From: Cryptomeria japonica | Taxonomy: Eukaryota; Streptophyta; Pinopsida; Cupressales; Cupressaceae | Assembly: GCF_030272615.1 (NCBI RefSeq) | Contig: NC_081408.1 | Span: 403,921,389 to 403,985,388, forward strand | Length of the DNA: 64,000 nucleotides | Direction of reading: 5' to 3' | Shown here: piece by piece, positions 1-12,126 of the stretch | Position numbering within the stretch: the stretch's first letter is position 1 | Layout: every line of letters begins with the position of its first letter | The notes under the pieces: model-generated | The model's database searches: none | Seen by the model: only the letters and a program-made list of their open reading frames with translations | What the model was told of the DNA's origin: nothing | Made by a program: the position numbers and the translations under genes

Positions 1-1
1 T

Positions 2-447
2 GGAAATAAAAGTAAATTCTTGAACTTTCAAGAATATAATGGAGGCTTAGTGAGATTTGGAGATGATAAAGCTTGTCTGATCAAAGGTAAAGGTACAATA
101 TCTCTTGATGGTAAGCATAATACTGACAATTTTTACTATGTTGAAGGTTTAAAGCATAATCTTTTGAGTGTTGGTAAATTAGTTGAAAAAGGATTTCAGT
201 TACAATTCAAAAATGGAAAATGCAAAATCATGAATAGAACTGGTTTGGAAATTGCAATCGGTAATCAAACTAGAGGTAATATCTTTCATTTGAATAATAG
301 TGAAAAGAAATGCTTGATTGCACATATTGATGAAAGTTGGCTATGGCATAAGAGACTCTGTCATGTAAACTTTGATTGCATGGTAAAAATCAGTACTATT
401 AAGGCAGTTAGAGATTTACCTAAAATTGTCAAACCTCACAATACAGT
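2..447 (+). pseudogene. Copia pol fragment: protease C-terminus and GAG-pre-integrase domain
   Basis: The frame is open from base 2 and runs into the inserted LTR at 448. It contains the VRFGDDKACLIKGKG segment found just after the copia protease active site, then GLKHNLLSVGKL and the GAG-pre-integrase signature LWHKRLCHVNFDCM, which is the start of the HHCC zinc region. The catalytic DSG of the protease must lie upstream of the window. The frame continues after the insertion at 2124 with VCKECQFGKQ, the CxxC of the same zinc region. The protein would cleave and integrate the element if intact; here it is interrupted. Confidence 0.85.
443..447. repeat. Target-site duplication ACAGT, left copy
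   Basis: ACAGT stands immediately before the TG that opens the inserted LTR and recurs at 2119-2123 directly after its terminal CA. Five bases is the usual duplication for LTR retrotransposons. Confidence 0.85.
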
Positions 448-2118
448 TGTGTGGGAAAAAAAGTGACACTAAGCAAACATGCCCTAATCTCACTTTCAAC
501 CACACACTTGTGGAATACGAAAGAGCCTAGAGGTATCACACAATTGGCTACTTCTTCTTGTGGAAGAGAGAGCCATGGGCTACCTATTAGGATTTCTATT
601 CCTTTGTTGCAATTGAAAGATGAAATGATGCAAGTTCAATCCCTAACCCCAAAGTGCAAGTATGAACTAATAACAAGATTGCAGAATTGAACTTAAACAA
701 TGGAAAGCTGTAAACACAAGGACAAGACAAGAATGCAAATGCGTACCCGGAGTTAAAATCTGACTGAAAATGTTCGGGACAGGGGCGCGGGCGCCACTGT
801 CCTGATTCTGCCCCTGAAACTGCTCCGGAAACTGTTGTTTTGCACTCTGGAAAAGCTGTCAAAAATGCTGAAAATGTTGTCTGTCAGGAGGACCAGGGCG
901 CCCAGCGCCCCTGTCCCAGGGACCAGGGCACCCAGCGCCCCTATCCTGGCAGGACCAGGGCCCCCCATGCCCCTGTCCTGGTCTTTTGCTCTACAATTTG
1001 GTGTGGAGTGCTATCTTGACCTGCTTTTCTCGGATCCGTCACCTGCGGCGTCGTCCGAGTCCCGAAACCTGCACTTATATCTGAAAAGGGTATGGGTGGC
1101 TATATAGGGTTTTGCCTTAGTCAAACCCCCGCTTCAGTGATTTCCACCTCCACGAATAGCCAAGTTGTATTGTAAAATGTATTGTGTGTGCAGACCTAGT
1201 GTGTGTGCAAGGTCCTTAAATGCAAGAAAGCAAACTAGAGCAACCTAGAAAGTAAACCCTAATTGCTTGTAAATGATAATGTAAATGCTCTAAATCAAGA
1301 TGCAAAGTAATCTAAAGCATGAATAAAGGATATATTGAAGCTTATGCAAAGACATGAAAACAACATGAAATCATGCCCAACCCTCAAGGGAGGAGTACAA
1401 GCCAATCTTCAGTCGGTAATCTCCTATTGTTCTTCAATGTCTTCCAAGCCCTAAATGGATGAATGAAATTGATAAATGCTTGATAGAAGGATGTTGAATG
1501 TTGTTGAAGTCTTCAAAGATCTGCTCTTTCGCTGCATAGAAGGTCCCTCAAAGCCAAAAATCCGATCCTTTCAAATGAAGAAAGAGAGCTCTTATATATG
1601 AAACCCTAGGTCTTAATTCCAACTTTAGGCCGACCTAGAGATTGAATATCCCACCAATTTCTTGGGGTTAAGCTTTATTTTATGATTGGATCGTGCTCCT
1701 AAAATTTCGGGAAAAATGTCCGGGACCATGTGCACGCCGGGTGCCATGGTCCCGACAACTTTTCACCAAATTTTCAGGGCCATCGGATATGATGATTTTA
1801 GAGCGAATCCCGAAGTTACAGCGGATTTCGAGATGTTTTGACCCCCGAAATCAAGCCCCCAAGTTCAAAATAGGACCTAATTAGGGTTTTTGCTTAAATG
1901 ATGTATTGGAGGAATAAAATGAAAGGGGCACACTTTAATGAAAGGGCCCAACGTTATGATGTAGGAGATGATAAAATAGGACCTTAGACTTAATTAATTT
2001 GATTAATTAAGTGCTAAAGGGGAAATGCAATGCAAAATGCAAAATGCGCCAAGGCGGGTGCTAAACTAGGTGTGAAATTGTACCACCCTAGCAAGTGCGT
2101 ACAATTTACGACGCTACA
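448..2118. mobile_element. Solo LTR, 1671 bp, inserted in copia pol
   Basis: It starts TGTGTGGG and ends CGCTACA, so it has the TG...CA ends of an LTR, and is flanked by ACAGT on both sides. It has no coding sequence, primer site or polypurine tract, which fits a solo LTR left by recombination between two LTRs. Strand is not certain; a TATA-like ctatatagg near 1099 suggests + orientation. Several GC-rich imperfect palindromes built on GGGAC...GTCCC occur inside. The 1.7-kb size fits a Ty3/gypsy LTR better than copia, but no internal region is present to classify it. Confidence 0.8.
889..982. repeat. GC-rich minisatellite, three units of about 30 bp
   Basis: Three near-identical units begin GGACCAGGGC and end near GCCCCTGTCC or a variant. 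Each unit is close to its own reverse complement, so each could form a hairpin. A related palindrome is at 776-802 and a perfect 10-bp-arm one at 1721-1754. Confidence 0.8.
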
Positions 2119-2123
2119 ACAGT
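2119..2123. repeat. Target-site duplication ACAGT, right copy
   Basis: Second copy of the ACAGT at 443-447; the copia reading frame resumes with the codons for VCKEC. Confidence 0.85.
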
Positions 2124-4617
2124 ATGTAAGGAATGTCAATTTGGAAAACAAGTTAGAGCTACTTTTAAAAGTATTCCAGAAAAATCAAATAATGTTCTTG
2201 ACTTAATCCATACTGATTTATGTGGTCCAGCTAGAACTAAAAGTTTGCAAGGTGATAGATATTTAATGCTAATCATTGATGACTACTCTAGAATGTGTTG
2301 GGTTACTTTTCTTAGAGAAAAATCAGAAGCACTTGGAAAGTTCAAACTGTTCAAAGCAATGGTAAAAAATGAAACCGGTAAGAAAATCAAATGTCTGAGA
2401 TCAGATCGAGGAGGATAATTTACATCTAAGGAATTTAATACATTATGTGAAGTGAATGGAATCAGAAGATAGCTATCAGCACCCCGGACACCACATCAGA
2501 ATGGAATTGATGAAAGGAAAAACAGAACTATCTTGGATGCAGCAAGAAGTATGTTATCAAAAACAAATCTACCAAATGTGTATTGGAGAGAGGCAGTAAG
2601 TACAGCGGTCTATACATTCAACAAATTTCACATCAAAGGTGAAACCGGTAAGACCCCTCATTAACTATGGTTTGGTATTACTCCTACTCTTAAATATTTC
2701 AGAATATTTGGAAGTAAATGCTATATTAGAAGAGATGAGCATATTGGCAAATTTGATCCTAGAATTGATGAAAGAATATTTCTTGGTTATTCATCTAAGA
2801 GCAAGGCATATAGATGTTTTAACAAAAGATTGCAGAAAATTGTTGAAAGTGCAAATGTGAAGATTGATGAACAATTCAAAGGAACTTCAAGGTATATAGA
2901 CTCTAAACTGGCAGTAGAGACTCTAACAAATGAACCTACATTGAACCCACTGGTACAGAATGAAGATCTAGTTACACCGGTATCATCTGAAAATTCCACA
3001 ATAACTAAGGAATAACAGCAAATGAAGACACCCCGATATGTGAGACTAAATCACTCTAAAGATCATATAATTGGAAACAAGTATAAAGGAGTTATGACAA
3101 GAGGAGGAAGATTGGCAAATGAAGAGGTATGTCTTATTTCTCAAATTGAACCATCATCAATTAATGAGGCATGTGAAGATAAACACTGGATTAAAGCTAT
3201 GGAAGAAGAATTAGAGCAAATTGAGAAGAATAACACTTAGACATTAGTTCCCCGACCTAAAGACAAAAATGTGATTGGAACAAAGTGGGTATTCAGAAAT
3301 AAAGCAAGACTAGTGTGTAAGGGATATTCTCGGAAATAAGGAATTGATTATAATGAAACCTTTGCACCGGTAGCCAAAATTGAGGCAATCAGATTATTCT
3401 TAGCTTTTGCAGCACACAGGAACTACAAAGTATATCAAATGGACATTAAATGTGCATTTCTGAATGGGGATCTTGAAGAAGAAATTTACATTGAACAACT
3501 TGATGGATTTTGTTTGACAGATAACAAAGCTATGGTTTGCAGGTTAAGGAAAGCTTTGTATGGGTTGAAGCAAGCTCCAAGAGCTTGATATGCAAGATTG
3601 GATAAGTATCTTTTGAAGATTGGTTTTTCTAAAGGTAATGCTGACAGCAACTTATATTATAAAGTGACAAATGATGACATCTTGGTTATAGAATTTTTTG
3701 TTGATGATATAATCTTTGGAGGAGAAGATGGATTATGTAAAGAATTTTCTGTTGAAATGCAATAAGAATTTGAAATGTCTATGATTGGAGAAATAAATAA
3801 AAAATTAGGATTGCAGATTTCACAGACTGATAAAGGTATATTCTTGAGTCAATCCAAGTACTTGAAGGAATTATTAAAGAAATTTGGGATGGAGAACTCT
3901 AAACCGGTAAGCACACCTATGACTACAAATGATAAATTATCACAAAGGGATGAATCTACACCTATTAATCCGACTAGATACAAATCTATGATAGGAGGTT
4001 TACTATATTTGACACAAACAAGACCTGATATCATGAATGCAATATTTATTGTTTCAATATTTCAGAATAATCCTAGAGAAAATCATGAATCAGCAATAAA
4101 AAGGATTTTCCGGTACTTGCAAGGCACAACAAATCTTGGATTATGGTATCCTAGAGATGAAAACTTTGAATTATGTGCATACACAGATGTAAATTGGGTA
4201 GGAGATATGGATGATAGAAAAAGCACCACCGACGGAGCATTTTTTCTTGGAAGCAGATTAATTTTTTGGTTGAGTAAGAAACAAAGTTGTATATCTTTAT
4301 CAATAGCTGAATCAGAATATGTTACAGCAACAACTAACTTTACACAAGTATTATGGCTTAAGCAAATGTTGAAAGATATAAGGGTAAAATGCAAGGAACC
4401 TATTACTATCTATTGTGATAACACTGCAGCAATTGATATATCTAAGAATCCGATATTACATTCTAAAACCAAGCATGTTTCTATCAAACTGAATTTTCTA
4501 AGGGAAAATGTTGAAGCAAAAGAAATAAAACTGGTTTATGTGAATACTAAAGAATAGATTGCAGATATTTTCACTAAACCTCTGCCTAAGGAAACTTTTG
4601 AATATCTTAGAGATTAG
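2124..4617 (+). pseudogene. Copia pol: integrase, reverse transcriptase, RNase H
   Basis: One frame carries the integrase core (LIHTDLCGPARTKSLQGD, then LIIDDYSR and a broken version of the usual DNGGEF site reading SDRGG-stop). It continues through the RT (APVAKIEAIRLFLA, QMDIKCAFLNGDLEE with the motif A aspartate, LYGLKQAPRA, FVDDIIFGG with the catalytic pair), and RNase H (TDVNWVGDMDDRKSTT, ESEYVTATT, IYCDNTAAIDISKNP). Nonsense codons sit at about 2416, 2470, 2662, 3013, 3238, 3337, 3586, 3763, 4555 and 4615. About eleven residues that family members have between the RT fragments FRNK and ARLVCKGY seem to be deleted in frame. It is a dead copy of the copia polyprotein. Confidence 0.92.
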
Positions 4618-4805
4618 CTTGGGGTCATACCCCCACTGGTAGAGACTTGGGAAGTTGATGTTTGTCATCAGCCGATAGAATTAACAGAGAAATCTTTTAC
4701 TCCGGCTTTGATGAGGAAGCTACTTCTCAGGAGGAGTAGTTGGTATACTGAATTGGTTGGTATTTTGTATCTGAAAATGTTTTTTACTTTGGCATTTGAT
4801 GTCAA

Positions 4806-5029
4806 AGGGGGAGAGATTGGTATGGAAAAACACAAGGAAAACACCTGTCACTCTCAGGGGGAGAGATTGTTACTTTGGGAGAGATTATTTATATCTTAAT
4901 TTTGATTTCTGGTTATGATCTCTTTTGGGAGATTGTTGGCTTTTGTTGGCTTTTGGTATTTGGCATTTTTGTTTTGGTACTTTGATGGTTTTTCCATCTT
5001 GTGTTGCCATCAATGCCAAAGGGGGAGAT
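4806..5029 (+). promoter_or_regulatory. Copia polypurine tract and upstream PPT-like copies
   Basis: The tract next to the 3' LTR is CCAAAGGGGGAGAT at about 5016-5029, immediately before TGTTGGTATT. Very similar strings occur upstream: TCAAAGGGGGAGAGATTGG near 4803-4821, CAGGGGGAGAGATTG near 4856-4869, and a weaker TTTGGGAGATTGTTGG near 4923-4938. The last one primes plus-strand DNA synthesis in copia elements; the others look like partial duplications of the 3' untranslated region. Confidence 0.7.
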
Positions 5030-6080
5030 TGTTGGTATTTTGGTATGGTTTTGTCATTGACGTCAACACCTACTAAACCTTATCAACTCTGGCACTTTGG
5101 AGAATCAGCAACATTCACTGGCAAGCAAATGACTCATGCACAGTCACCGGTATCTGGTACACCAGTAGGATATAATGTTCACAAACACTTGGAATGGCAT
5201 GGAAAACACTTGGTTATGTCGAAGACATCGTTTGGACACTTTGTCTCGAAGATTTGTTTATTAGCATATTCGTATTAGAATATTTGTTGTTACCAGGAAA
5301 TTGGTCCAGGTTATACACTGGCAGGATTATCTTTTCCAGATCAACACGACACACTATGGAAATGTTTTATTATTGTTGTAAATGCATCAAGATGACATGT
5401 TGTATCAATTATTACATCGGATATTTTTTTAATTGTAAATTGATTTTATTGTAATATCCTTTAGAGCCGACCTACTAAAATTGGTCCTAGGTTATGATAT
5501 AAATGTAAGATCGAATGTGGAATGCGAAAAACAATTGTGTGAAGGTATATGCAAGAATAAGTAGAGCTATACACACAGACATTATTTGAAGGTGAAGCAA
5601 TTTTTTGTGAAAGCATATCAGAACTACACCGGTACTAAATCCAGCATATGAAGATGTTATTTTGAGCAGTACATCCTTATTGGATTTAACCATCCAATTG
5701 TAGTCAGTGTGACTCCTATTTTGTGTTTGAGTAGTGAGCTCTAAGCGCTTGGCCTTTCTGCATGTGCAAACCCCATTTGTATACACTTACTATCTGCAGT
5801 AGTATCATTTGATTGTGGGTAAGGTTTCCCACCGTGGTTTTTCCCCTTACAGGGTTTCCACGTACAAATATTGGTGTTATTTGTTGTGGGTGACTTTGTT
5901 CGTTTGTTTCATACATTAATATTTACCGGTATTGCAATTAACTGATTAAACTATCAACTGCTATAAAAAACTGGTTTACCGGTATTAAGCATTAAGTTGG
6001 TTAAGTTGTTTTTGGTTTGAATTTATTTGACAACTGATTCACCCCCCCCCCCCCCTCTCAGTTGTCTCTGGGACCTAATA
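5030..6080 (+). repeat. Copia 3' LTR
   Basis: It begins TGTTGGTATTTTGG directly after the polypurine tract. It ends near ...GGGACCTAATA, where related LTRs end in CA, so the terminal C appears changed to T. The interior has the CCCACCGTGG, TTGGTGTTAT and ACTGATTCACCCC blocks shared by other copia LTRs in this window (near 13080-13430, 16148-17266 and 17270-17585). A run of 14 C lies at about 6042-6055. Length is about 1050 bp. Confidence 0.75.
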
Positions 6081-6331
6081 GTAATAATCGGGATGATTAT
6101 TATCTCTTATGTTTGATTAGATATCAAAATTAGGAAATGTACTAGGAATGTGCGGACCTTCAATCAAGCTAGTGTGATGACCTTTCCCTTCCTTCGCCTT
6201 TATCATCGCCAGTTGGCTTCATCTCGGTAATAATTAGGGAATAATCATTCCCGATATTTGTACTGTCATCATAAATCCATCCCTTGTGAGAGTGGTGACT
6301 AAGCCTGCCATGGATACGTGGTCATCCAAGT

Positions 6332-9300
6332 TCATAATGGGCGGGATTCCCATCCCAACTTAAAATTTGAAAGTTGGTTTCCTTCATCTTTGGGTGGATA
6401 AAATGGTTCCATCTTGGACAAAGGCTTTTCCCTCTCCAAGATCCCCTTGGTGGTGACCAGCAGCAGACTAGGGTCCCTCCAACATCGTAAGCCATTTTGC
6501 AGCCTTCCCATCACTGCCATAGAATCGACAGCTTCATTTCCTTCTCTAAAGATATGTCGGATGGTGAATCCATCTAGGTTGACCAGAAGGATCCTGACAT
6601 CACTCAAAATGTGCTCCACTCTCCAATCAGTATTAGATCTCCCTTTCACTGCTTCCACAATAATCTGAGAGTCTCCTTCAATTTCTAGTTGTTTAATTCC
6701 TATGGAGTTAGCAAATTTCAGCCCCCATAGGAGGGCCATTCCCTCTTCTTGGGTGATAGTATTGTTCTTTAGGTTGCTCGCGTAGGCTGCCACAGTGTTC
6801 CCCAAATGGTCGCAGATGATTCCACCCCCCGCTTGACAGGTATTTTGGGCTAAACCATCAAAGTTCAGCTTATACTAGTGTAATTATGGGGTTGACCATT
6901 TGGTCATCTTCCTTTTGTTATTGGCACTGTTGTTGAAGATTTCAAAACCTGGGGGGGAGCTTCCATCTTTCAGCAATTTTCTTCTCCATCCAATTAGGAG
7001 GGTTAGGAGGGATATTCCATTTTGTCACCACAATGTTTTCAGAAATCATCTTAAAGCAAATGTGGGCAATACTATCAGGAGCAGTTTCAGTATCCCTTAA
7101 GATTTTGTTGTTTCTTTCTCTCCATAAAGCCCAGCAGATGTGCGGCGGTATTTGTCTCCATAATTGAATGATGAGGGGTTGATGGGAGGGGGGATTCCAT
7201 CCAAAACAAACTATTTAATGTCATTCTAGAAGACCCAATAGAGACCACATTTCTAGAGAGTGTTAATCCACAAATATTCAGCAAAGGGGCAGAGGACAAA
7301 CAAGTGGTCAATAGTTTCCTCGTTAGCTTTACATAGGCTACATTTGTTGGGGAGATGGAACCCCCTCTTTTTCAGGTTATCCAAAGTGAGGGTTTTACCA
7401 TGCATTAGTGACCACCAGAAGAAATTAATTTTAGGGATTAACTGAGGGTTCCATATTTTCTTCCAGCACTCGACATCCACAGGGGGTCTCAGGAGTTGTC
7501 TGTAAGAAGATTTGACCGAGAAAGTACCCGATTGGGTCTCTTTCTAGAAGAAGTTGTCTTCATGAGAGGCCAAAGGGATTCTAGTTTCCAACATAGTGTT
7601 CTGAAGGTCTTGAGCAATGGGAACTAGGTTAGGCCTGTTGCTAAAGACCTGGACAATTTTCTTCCATCCTCCCCTTCCAGGTTCTATATAATCAACTATG
7701 TAAACCCCTAAGAGTCCCTTTAGGTGGTGCTTAAGTTGGTGGAAATGAGTGTTAGCCAAGGGCCTATCCTTCGCCCAAACATCTTCCCAGAATCTCACCT
7801 TCCTACCATTTCCAAGTTGCCATTTCAATCCTTCTCTTACAACCAATCTGCTTTTCAGGATGTTATTCCATAACTTGGAGCCTTGGGGGAGGTCGACCGC
7901 ACACAAATTGTAATATAATTGCTTTCGGTTGAGGTACTTTGCTCTAATAATGCTACACCATTCCACCTCACCTTTAGTTAGGGTCCAACCAATTTTTGCT
8001 ATTAGCGCCTTATTCAAGGCATTTATCTTTCTTATAACCAGACCTCCCATAGATCTGGGTAAGCACACACTATCCCAATTGACCAAAGCAATGCGCTTTT
8101 TCTCCTCTAGGCCCGTCCATAAGAAGGTTCTTTGGATTTTCTCAAGTTTTTCCCACATGGCACCTGATATTTTGTACATGGACAAGAAATACACAAGAAT
8201 CCCCTATAGGGAAGTTGCGAGGAGTTGGAGCTTCCCCGCACTACTAAGGAACTTCCCTTTCCATTCGGCAAGTTTTTTTTGCATCCGTTCAAGGATAGTG
8301 TTCCAGAAAGAGGGAGTGACTTCCTTAACCGTAAGAGGGAGACCAAGGTAAGTCTCGGGGAGAGCTATAGATTTGTAACTAAGGATATAGAGAATTCTGA
8401 GCTAGAGGTCATTAGGAGTGTTGAAGAAGAAGAGGTTACTCTTCTCATAATTAATGCATTGACCCGAGGCCTTGGCATAAGCAGTCAGTAGGTTTTTCCA
8501 CTGTTTAGCCTCCATAACAGAAGACTTGCCAAAAAGAAAAGTGTCATCCACAAATTGTTGGATATTAGAGGGGGGGAGCATGGAAGCAGCTTTGAATCCT
8601 TGAAGTCTTCCATTGGTAACTAGGTCCGCCGCATTTCTGCTCAAGACTTCAGCAATGATGATAAAAAGGTAAGGGGACAAGGGGTCACCTTGTTGGATAG
8701 CTTTTTCTGCTTTGAAGCAACCCCTAGGAGTCTCATTAATCAAAACAGAGAATTGGACCATGGTAACACATATCCAAATCATATCCACCACCTTTTGGTT
8801 GAAACCTAGCTTTAAGAGAGATTTGAAGAGAAAATTCCAATTAACTTTGTCATATACTTTTGAGATATCCAGTTTGAAAGCCATACCTAGTATTTTGCTC
8901 CTATCCATGGAGTGGATTATTTCATGAGTGGCAATGGCAGCATCCAAAATTTGGCGACCCGGAACAAAGCCTTTCTAGGACGAGTTGATAAATTTCACCA
9001 AGAGGGGTTTAATTATGTTCACAAGGACCTTGGAGATTATCTTGTATATAGTATTGCATAGACTTATGGGGCGGAAATCCTGCATGCAACTAGGATTTGC
9101 AGTCTTAGGGACAAGAACAATGTAAGTGTTGTTGATTTTCTTCAGCAATTTCCCAGTCTTAAACAAATCATGTACAGCTTTGGTGACATCATAGCTAACA
9201 ATGTCCCAGTAATCCTGAAAGAACGTCGGAGGGAAACCATCCAGACCCGGGGCCTTATAAGCCCCCATAGCAAAAATAGCCAAGTGGACTTCTTCCGCAG

Positions 9301-10625
9301 AGATAGGGGCAGTTAGTTGACAGTTATCCTCCTCCTCAATAACAGTCGGAAGCTTACTCACAAGGTTATCTTGTAGAGATGCATCCCTTCCTCCAGCCCC
9401 CGTGTATAACCTTGTGAAAAAATCAGAAGCACATTGTCCAATTAGGGAATCTCCAGTGATCTCCTAGTCAGAATCATCCTTGATACTTTTGATATTGTTC
9501 CTTCTCTTGTGAATGCAAGTTGATCTATGGAAGAAGGCGGAATTTTTGTCCCCTTCCTTCAGCCACTGAATTCTGGATCGTTGCTTCCAGTACACTTCCT
9601 CCTTAGAGAGGATATCCTTCCAGTTCTTATGGCAATCCTCTTCCTCCATCAACATGGGTTCCAGGGGGTTACCAGTAGCCATTATGTTTTGAAGTTGTTC
9701 CAGTCTGGAGCCCAGATCCTTCTTTTTTTTGAAAATATCCCCGAAGGTAGTCCTATTCCAGCCTTTGACTTCCTTGCTAATGAGCTTTAGTTTCTCCACA
9801 ATTCTAAACATGGTTGTCCCTTGGACCGAGGTAGCCCACCAATTCCTAACCAAATCTCTGAAGTCAAGGTGAGAAGCCCACATAATCTCATAGTGAAAAG
9901 GAAGGGGGGGGGGGCTGGTAGGGTCTATCCTTCCAATGGAAAAGAAGGGGGTTATGATCAGAAGCAGTCCTTGGGAGCATTTTTAAGGAGTTATGGCTAA
10001 TGTCCCAGTCAGTGGAAACTAGGAATCTATCCAGTCTACCTTGAATTAGATGTTTGCCTTTCCTATTGTTTGACCATGTGAAAGGAGCGCCCTGGAGGTC
10101 AATATCCATAAGGCTAGAAACGTTGATGAAGTTGGCCAGATCTCTGATACTGTCAGTAAAATCTGCAAGACCTCCACACTTCTCAAAGGGGTAGAGGGGA
10201 GAATTAAAGTCTCCCGCAAGCATATAATGGGCCTTCTAGTTAGCCAATATGAGATCATAAATTTCCTCCCATACAAGTCGTCTTCCTATCTTGGAGTTGG
10301 GGGCATAAATGTTGAACATCTGCCAACAGTATTCACCATGTTGGAGAGTAACCGCTAGGAAGTTTTGGGAGCTGGTGAAAAACTTACCTTTAATATTAAT
10401 GGGGTCCCATAGGGTGGTGATACCCCTAGACGCCCCCAAAGCATCAACATACAGGAAGGTCACCCCCAGCCAAATTTTACCCGCAATGGTAGCAAAAGTT
10501 TGGTGGGACATTTTGACTTCCTGCAGAAGGCAAATATCAATTTTCATCTCCAAAATGAGTTGTTTTATAGTGAACTGCTTTTGGGGACTGTTCAGACCCC
10601 TTATGTTCCAGGAGAGGAACTTCAT
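6332..10625 (-). pseudogene. LINE ORF2: endonuclease, reverse transcriptase, zf-RVT, RNase H
   Basis: The start ATG at 10625-10623 opens the AP-type endonuclease (KFLSWNIRGLNSP, LLQEVKM, then after a stop LAGDFNSPL and TASDHNPLLF). The RT region runs about 9880-7540, with YKAPGLDGFPPTFFQDYW, FRPISLCNTIYKI, FKLDISKVYDKVNW, IQQGDPLSPYLF and the catalytic QQFVDDTFLF, where most relatives have ADD. zf-RVT is at about 7480-7250 (CSLCKANEETIDHLF and a following C). RNase H is at about 6805-6450, with EEGMALLWGL, EGDSQIIVEAV and REGNEAVD. Stops occur near 10236, 9464, 8975, 8402, 7544 and 7253, and the segment between zf-RVT and RNase H is heavily damaged. It cannot be functional. Confidence 0.88.
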
Positions 10626-12126
10626 TTCTTACTTTTGTTGATTCCACCAAGGGTCAGTTGCCTACCTTTTGCAATATCCCTGGCCATAACTTTGTGTCTC
10701 AGGACCCTTTCCGAGGGTCTGCCAACTTTATTTTCAGTACCCCCCACATCCGCTTTCTTGGCTTTGGCTTTCTTCTTCTGGGTTATCCATTCTTTATTAC
10801 CTGCCCGAGGAGATTGCGGAGGTGAAGGTTTCACAGGAGGGAATGTTGTCAAGGAGTTCCCTGGTAGAGCGAGCCTTTCCTCCATACCAGAGGAGAAAGG
10901 TGGGGTTGAGGTAAAAAGCTTAACCTCAGCCACAGGAGACATAACTTCATCCGAAATGGAAGCTTGAAAGGATGAGGGGATGGGGGTAGCAGAGGGCATG
11001 AGGGGGATGCCATTTGACAACAAACCTCGGGATGAAAGGGGTTTAGGGGAGAGGTTGAGATTCAACACTGGTGGGATTTCACCTTCTTCTAGGGGAATGA
11101 TAGGATTAACAATCTTAACAGGGTCCACAAGGGATTTTAAGATTGCAAGGATCCTGTATGTGTGGGGGTAGTCCTCGGGGATTTCATTTGCACTGGTCAG
11201 CTCCAGGGGAGAAAATGATGAGGGAGCATTTGGGTTGATGGGCTCAGCCCAGATAGCCTTTTCTTTGAGCTTGGGCTCAATAGTCACTGGGGACTTACAC
11301 TCAGTGTAGGTATGGCCTTGTTTATTACACTTATAGCAAAAGAGGGTAGCATTTTCATAGATAATAGCCTGGGACCATTTTCCCCATTTTGATTTTAGAG
11401 ACACAAAATTAGGGAGAGCCTTGTTAATCATAACATTGACACAAAAGTGAGCATAAACCAACCTGGATTTATTGAGAGTGATCGAGTCTGCTGCAACACA
11501 GCTGCCAAACGAGTTCCCTATCTAGCGGAAGATTCGCTCATCCTAGAACTTCAGTGGGAGGCCAGGAAGCCTAACCCAAACAGCAGCCATGCGGTTGAGT
11601 TCGGCTAAGGGGTCGAATCCCGGCTTCCTTTTAGCCAGAGTTATAAAATTTTGGCCATAGCCTAGGAAGCCGACAGGGCATAGATCAGATCTTCCTCAGT
11701 ATTGAACTTGAATAGGAAGAGTCCCCCCAGCATTGTTGAGATGTCCACGCTACCTTTTATCTTCCATCGAGATTTTGCCCATTGCCTGATCATGTCAATA
11801 AATGGTTGGAATGAAAAGAATCAACCAAAGATGGCTAGGTGAAGGGAGGAGATGATTTTGTCCATGAGATTGTCTGGGAGCTTGATCTCAGTTCCTTCCT
11901 CCGTTTGGGTAAATTTGGCCAAAGTTGCTTCTAAGGTCAAATTTGTGGACCCAAGGAGGGTGTTCTTCCAACTAGACTTAGGATCCTTCTTTCCATTCTC
12001 CAAACCCCCCTATCCGGCAGAAGTTTCTGGTCCCGGATGTGGTATATTCTTCCCTTCACCATCCAGGCCAGAGTCAGTCAGAACCGGCGTGGTGGGAAGG
12101 GTGTCAAACTTGGCATTTTCTTCCAT
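10622..12126 (-). pseudogene. LINE ORF1 with CCHC zinc knuckle
   Basis: The ATG at 12126-12124 is the first in-frame start. The N-terminal third is broken by stops and a frameshift around 11820-11460. From about 11461 to 10622 the frame is open: FVSLKSKWGKWSQAI leads to a CCHC knuckle, CYKCNKQGHTYTEC, and then a long Pro/Ser-rich tail ending in basic KSKK. This is the RNA-binding ORF1 protein of plant L1 elements (DUF4283 type). The TGA overlaps the ORF2 start as ATGA. Confidence 0.75.

Larger units (their letters stand above)
1..6080 (+). mobile_element. Ty1/copia retrotransposon, dead, 5' part outside window
   Basis: The order of domains is that of copia: protease tail, GAG-pre-integrase, integrase, reverse transcriptase, RNase H, polypurine tract, 3' LTR. 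The 5' LTR, gag and the protease active site lie before base 1. The pol frame is split by a solo LTR at 448-2118. With that LTR and one TSD copy removed, the two halves are in the same frame. About ten in-frame nonsense codons and no frameshift were found, so it cannot make protein. The TSD of the copia element itself cannot be tested because its left end is absent. Confidence 0.9.

Noticed and set aside
6042-6055. C14 run as assembly artefact
   Set aside because: The same LTR position is C-rich in the other copia LTRs (near 13391 and 17543), so it is a real family feature, though its length may be miscalled.
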